Assembly (NCBI GenBank): GCA_938008865.1
Contig: CALLJA010000468.1
Location: 1-7,383, forward strand
Direction of reading: 5' to 3'
Source: an uncultured Anaerolineales bacterium
GTDB lineage: Bacteria > Chloroflexota > Anaerolineae > Anaerolineales > Villigracilaceae
Length of the DNA stretch: 7,383 nucleotides
Part shown: positions 6,194 through 7,383 of the stretch, piece after piece
Layout of the letters: each line of letters opens with the position of its first letter
How positions within the stretch are numbered: position 1 is the stretch's first letter
Translations under genes and position numbers: made by a program
The notes under the pieces: model-generated
The model's input: the letters and a program-made list of their open reading frames with translations, nothing else
Database searches by the model: none
Told to the model about the DNA's origin: nothing

Positions 6194-6279
6194 TATCCGC
6201 TAGATGTACGGGGTAAGGAAATATAACCCCCCATATCTGGCGATAACATTTGTTCTATGTTTGGAGTGCCCCAGATATG
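6194..6279 (+). promoter_or_regulatory. Structured nrdR leader with mutually exclusive hairpins; candidate RNA switch
   Basis: Fold A: 6194-6214 pairs with 6226-6245 in about 18 base pairs (6194-6196, 6198-6201, 6202-6207 and 6210-6214 on the left arm). It has one bulged C (6197), a 2x2 internal loop and an 11-base terminal loop. Fold B: CATATCTGG (6232-6240) is perfectly complementary to CCAGATATG (6271-6279), whose last three bases are the nrdR start codon, with the Shine-Dalgarno GGAG in the 30-base loop. The two folds share 6233-6240, so only one can form at a time. Fold A would leave the ATG open and fold B would hide it. No known riboswitch consensus is recognised. A DNA operator role for the repeat is the main alternative. 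Confidence 0.45.
6263..6266 (+). promoter_or_regulatory. Shine-Dalgarno site of nrdR (GGAG)
   Basis: GGAG lies 10 bases before the ATG at 6277. It supports this ATG over an in-frame TTG at 6250, which would place the site inside the coding sequence and add nine residues before the conserved MRCPYC start of NrdR. Confidence 0.75.
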
Positions 6280-6726
6280 CGTTGCCCGTATTGCCAGCAC
6301 GACGACTCGAAGGTTTTGGATACCTCCCACGACAGCCACGGAGGCATCCGCCGCCGCCGCGAGTGCCTCAAATGCGGACAGCGCTTCAGCAGCTATGAAC
6401 GTCCCATCCTGGCCACGCCGCTGATCGTCAAGCAGGACGGCGCGCGCGAGGAGTTCGACCGCGAGAAATTGGCGCGCGGCGTGCGGATCGCCTGCGCCAA
6501 GCGACCCGTCTCGGCAGCGGACATCGAGCGCATGATCGGCCAGGTGGAGACCGCCCTCCAGAAGATGGGCAAGGCCGAAGTCTCTTCGCGCGTGGTGGGA
6601 GACCTGGTGATCAACGGCCTGAAGGAAATGGACCAGATCGCCTACATCCGTTACGCCATCGTCTACCTGGGGTTGGACGACCTGCACGCCCTGCGCAGCG
6701 AAATCGACCGTTTGCTTGAAGGCTAA
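6277..6726 (+). CDS. nrdR: NrdR, ribonucleotide reductase transcriptional repressor
   Basis: The 149-aa protein has the standard NrdR length and layout. An N-terminal zinc ribbon has ligands Cys3 and Cys6 (MRCPYC) and Cys30 and Cys33 (CLKCG), followed by the basic stretch IRRRREC and the typical RFSSYER motif. An ATP-cone occupies about residues 49-139 (LIVKQDGAREEFDREKLARG at its start). NrdR is known to sense ATP/dATP through the cone and to repress ribonucleotide reductase genes when dATP is high. Here it sits just upstream of nrdJ on the same strand, as in Streptomyces nrdRJ, so nrdJ is the obvious target and autoregulation is likely. The usual Asp-Ser at positions 15-16 is Asp-Thr here. 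A structured leader precedes it and a strong terminator follows. Confidence 0.97.
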   Translation: MRCPYCQHDDSKVLDTSHDSHGGIRRRRECLKCGQRFSSYERPILATPLIVKQDGAREEFDREKLARGVRIACAKRPVSAADIERMIGQVETALQKMGKAEVSSRVVGDLVINGLKEMDQIAYIRYAIVYLGLDDLHALRSEIDRLLEG

Positions 6727-6730
6727 TTCG

Positions 6731-6778
6731 AGGCAGCAGCCTCCTTCCCGCAAGGGAGGGAGTGTCGCTGCCTTTTTT
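6731..6778 (+). terminator. Strong rho-independent terminator between nrdR and nrdJ
   Basis: The outer stem AGGCAGC (6731-6737) pairs with GCTGCCT (6767-6773). After a small internal loop, a 9-bp inner stem CTCCTTCCC/GGGAGGGAG (6741-6749 with 6754-6762, one T-G wobble) closes on a GCAA (GNRA-type) tetraloop. TTTTTT (6773-6778) follows immediately. It begins 4 bases after the nrdR stop codon and ends about 40 bases before nrdJ. Confidence 0.9.
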
Positions 6779-6805
6779 CGTCCCTAAAAATATCCCACCC
6801 AATTT

Positions 6806-6814
6806 AGAGGAGAG
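6806..6814 (+). promoter_or_regulatory. Ribosome binding site of nrdJ
   Basis: AGAGGAGAG contains AGGAG (6808-6812), 8 bases before the ATG at 6821, and fixes this start. The 42 bases between the terminator and the ATG otherwise hold no clear -35/-10 pair; only an A/T-rich CTAAAAATAT patch at 6784-6793 could contribute to a -10 element. Confidence 0.8.
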
Positions 6815-6820
6815 TGTTGC

Positions 6821-7383
6821 ATGGTAACAAGATCCGTGTCATCCGAACAATCCAAACATGGGTTGCTTCCCACGCCGCCCATGCCGAAAGGACTACCCAA
6901 GGCGCAGTTGACGGATAATGCCCGTCAGGTGCTGATGAAGCGCTACGTCCGCCGCGGAGAGGATGGCAAGCCCGCCGAGACCGTGGAGGAGATGTTCTGG
7001 CGTGTCGCCTGGCACATTGCCAAGGTCGAAGAGGCTTGGAAGGGCGACGTCAAGGCGACCGCCGTCGAGTTCTATCGCCTCTTGAGCAGCAAGAAATTCT
7101 TCCCCAACTCTCCGACCTTTACTGGTGCTGGTACGCCCCTCGGACAGTTGGCCGCCTGTTTTGTGCTGCCCATCACCGATGACATGGGCCGTGACTCGGC
7201 AGGCATCTTCCAGACCCTGCGCGATGCGGCCTTGATCCAGCAGACGGGCGGCGGGAACGGATTCTCGTTCTCGCGCCTGCGCCCGCACGGAGCGCTGGTC
7301 CAGTCTTCGGCGGGACAGGCCACAGGCCCCGTGGGATTCCTGCGTGTGTACGACCATGCCTTCGGCGAGATCGCCCAGGGCGG
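6821..7383 (+). CDS. nrdJ: Adenosylcobalamin-dependent (class II) ribonucleotide reductase, N-terminal part
   Basis: The frame stays open to the window edge: 187 codons are visible of a protein that usually runs to several hundred residues or more. Class II enzymes reduce ribonucleotides to deoxyribonucleotides in the cytosol, using a radical generated from coenzyme B12, independent of oxygen. Visible signatures are PNSPTFTGAG (residues 95-104), LAACFVLPI with the redox-active Cys113 of the disulfide pair, and QQTGGGNGFSFSRLRP (140-155), followed by GQATGPVGFLRVYDHAF. Residues 1-30 are a variable tail; there is no N-terminal ATP-cone, so dATP control would have to come from NrdR or from a region beyond the window. 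The catalytic-site cysteines and B12-contacting region are not visible. Class II is preferred over class I because of the ACFVLPI/GGGNGFSFS pattern and the nrdR-nrdJ context, but this was judged by eye. Confidence 0.92.
   Translation, partial: MVTRSVSSEQSKHGLLPTPPMPKGLPKAQLTDNARQVLMKRYVRRGEDGKPAETVEEMFWRVAWHIAKVEEAWKGDVKATAVEFYRLLSSKKFFPNSPTFTGAGTPLGQLAACFVLPITDDMGRDSAGIFQTLRDAALIQQTGGGNGFSFSRLRPHGALVQSSAGQATGPVGFLRVYDHAFGEIAQG

Noticed and set aside
6250..6276. TTG start nine codons upstream for nrdR
   Set aside because: NrdR proteins begin at MRCP, and the GGAG site at 6263-6266 would fall inside the extended frame.
6186..6276. Cobalamin riboswitch in the nrdR leader
   Set aside because: The leader is only about 85 bases and no B12-box-like GCCACTG element is present, although a B12 link would suit the downstream class II reductase.
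6157..6276. Canonical paired NrdR boxes at the nrdR promoter
   Set aside because: I looked for the A/T-rich palindromic 16-mers and saw only isolated AATAT-like pieces; nothing good enough to call by eye.
6204..6398. 64-codon open frame overlapping the nrdR leader and zinc ribbon
   Set aside because: It has no ribosome binding site, its product is rich in Pro and Arg, and the overlapping NrdR frame is certain.

Overview
The window is GC-rich, densely coded bacterial DNA with seven protein genes (the first and last cut by the window edges) and no RNA genes, CRISPR array or insertion sequence. A thiol-ester alpha-2-macroglobulin, a DUF1992 protein, a hydrolase/acyl-CoA ligase fusion and a B12-dependent (class II) ribonucleotide reductase next to nrdR, together with the base composition, suggest Chloroflexota (Anaerolineae-like). 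This assignment is an inference from gene content and style and was not tested by any search.

Layout. (1) Positions 1-1914 (+) hold the C-terminal part of a bacterial alpha-2-macroglobulin with an intact CxEQ thiol-ester motif. (2) A strong hairpin at 1931-1961 separates it from a convergent two-gene minus-strand operon: a DUF1992 protein (2398-2727) followed by a YjbQ/UPF0047 protein (1967-2386). (3) At 2728-2796 two divergent sigma70-type promoters stand back to back. Each has its -10 box only 6 bases before the ATG and no Shine-Dalgarno sequence, so both mRNAs look leaderless. An 18-bp near-palindrome spans the two -35 boxes. (4) The plus-strand unit encodes an 825-aa alpha/beta-hydrolase fused to an AMP-forming acyl-CoA ligase (2797-5274) and a second, separate alpha/beta-hydrolase (5246-6091) that overlaps it by 29 bases. 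This suggests coupled hydrolysis and CoA-activation of an unknown carboxylic ester or fatty acid. (5) From 6157 onward lies a deoxynucleotide-supply locus: promoter, structured leader, nrdR (6277-6726), a strong terminator (6731-6778), and the start of nrdJ (6821 to window end).

Most notable is the nrdR leader. About 18 base pairs can form a hairpin (6194-6245) starting almost at the predicted transcript 5' end. A mutually exclusive perfect 9-bp helix (6232-6240 with 6271-6279) would bury the nrdR start codon. This is the architecture of a translational RNA switch, although an operator is also possible. The second item of interest is the symmetric divergent leaderless promoter pair with its palindrome.
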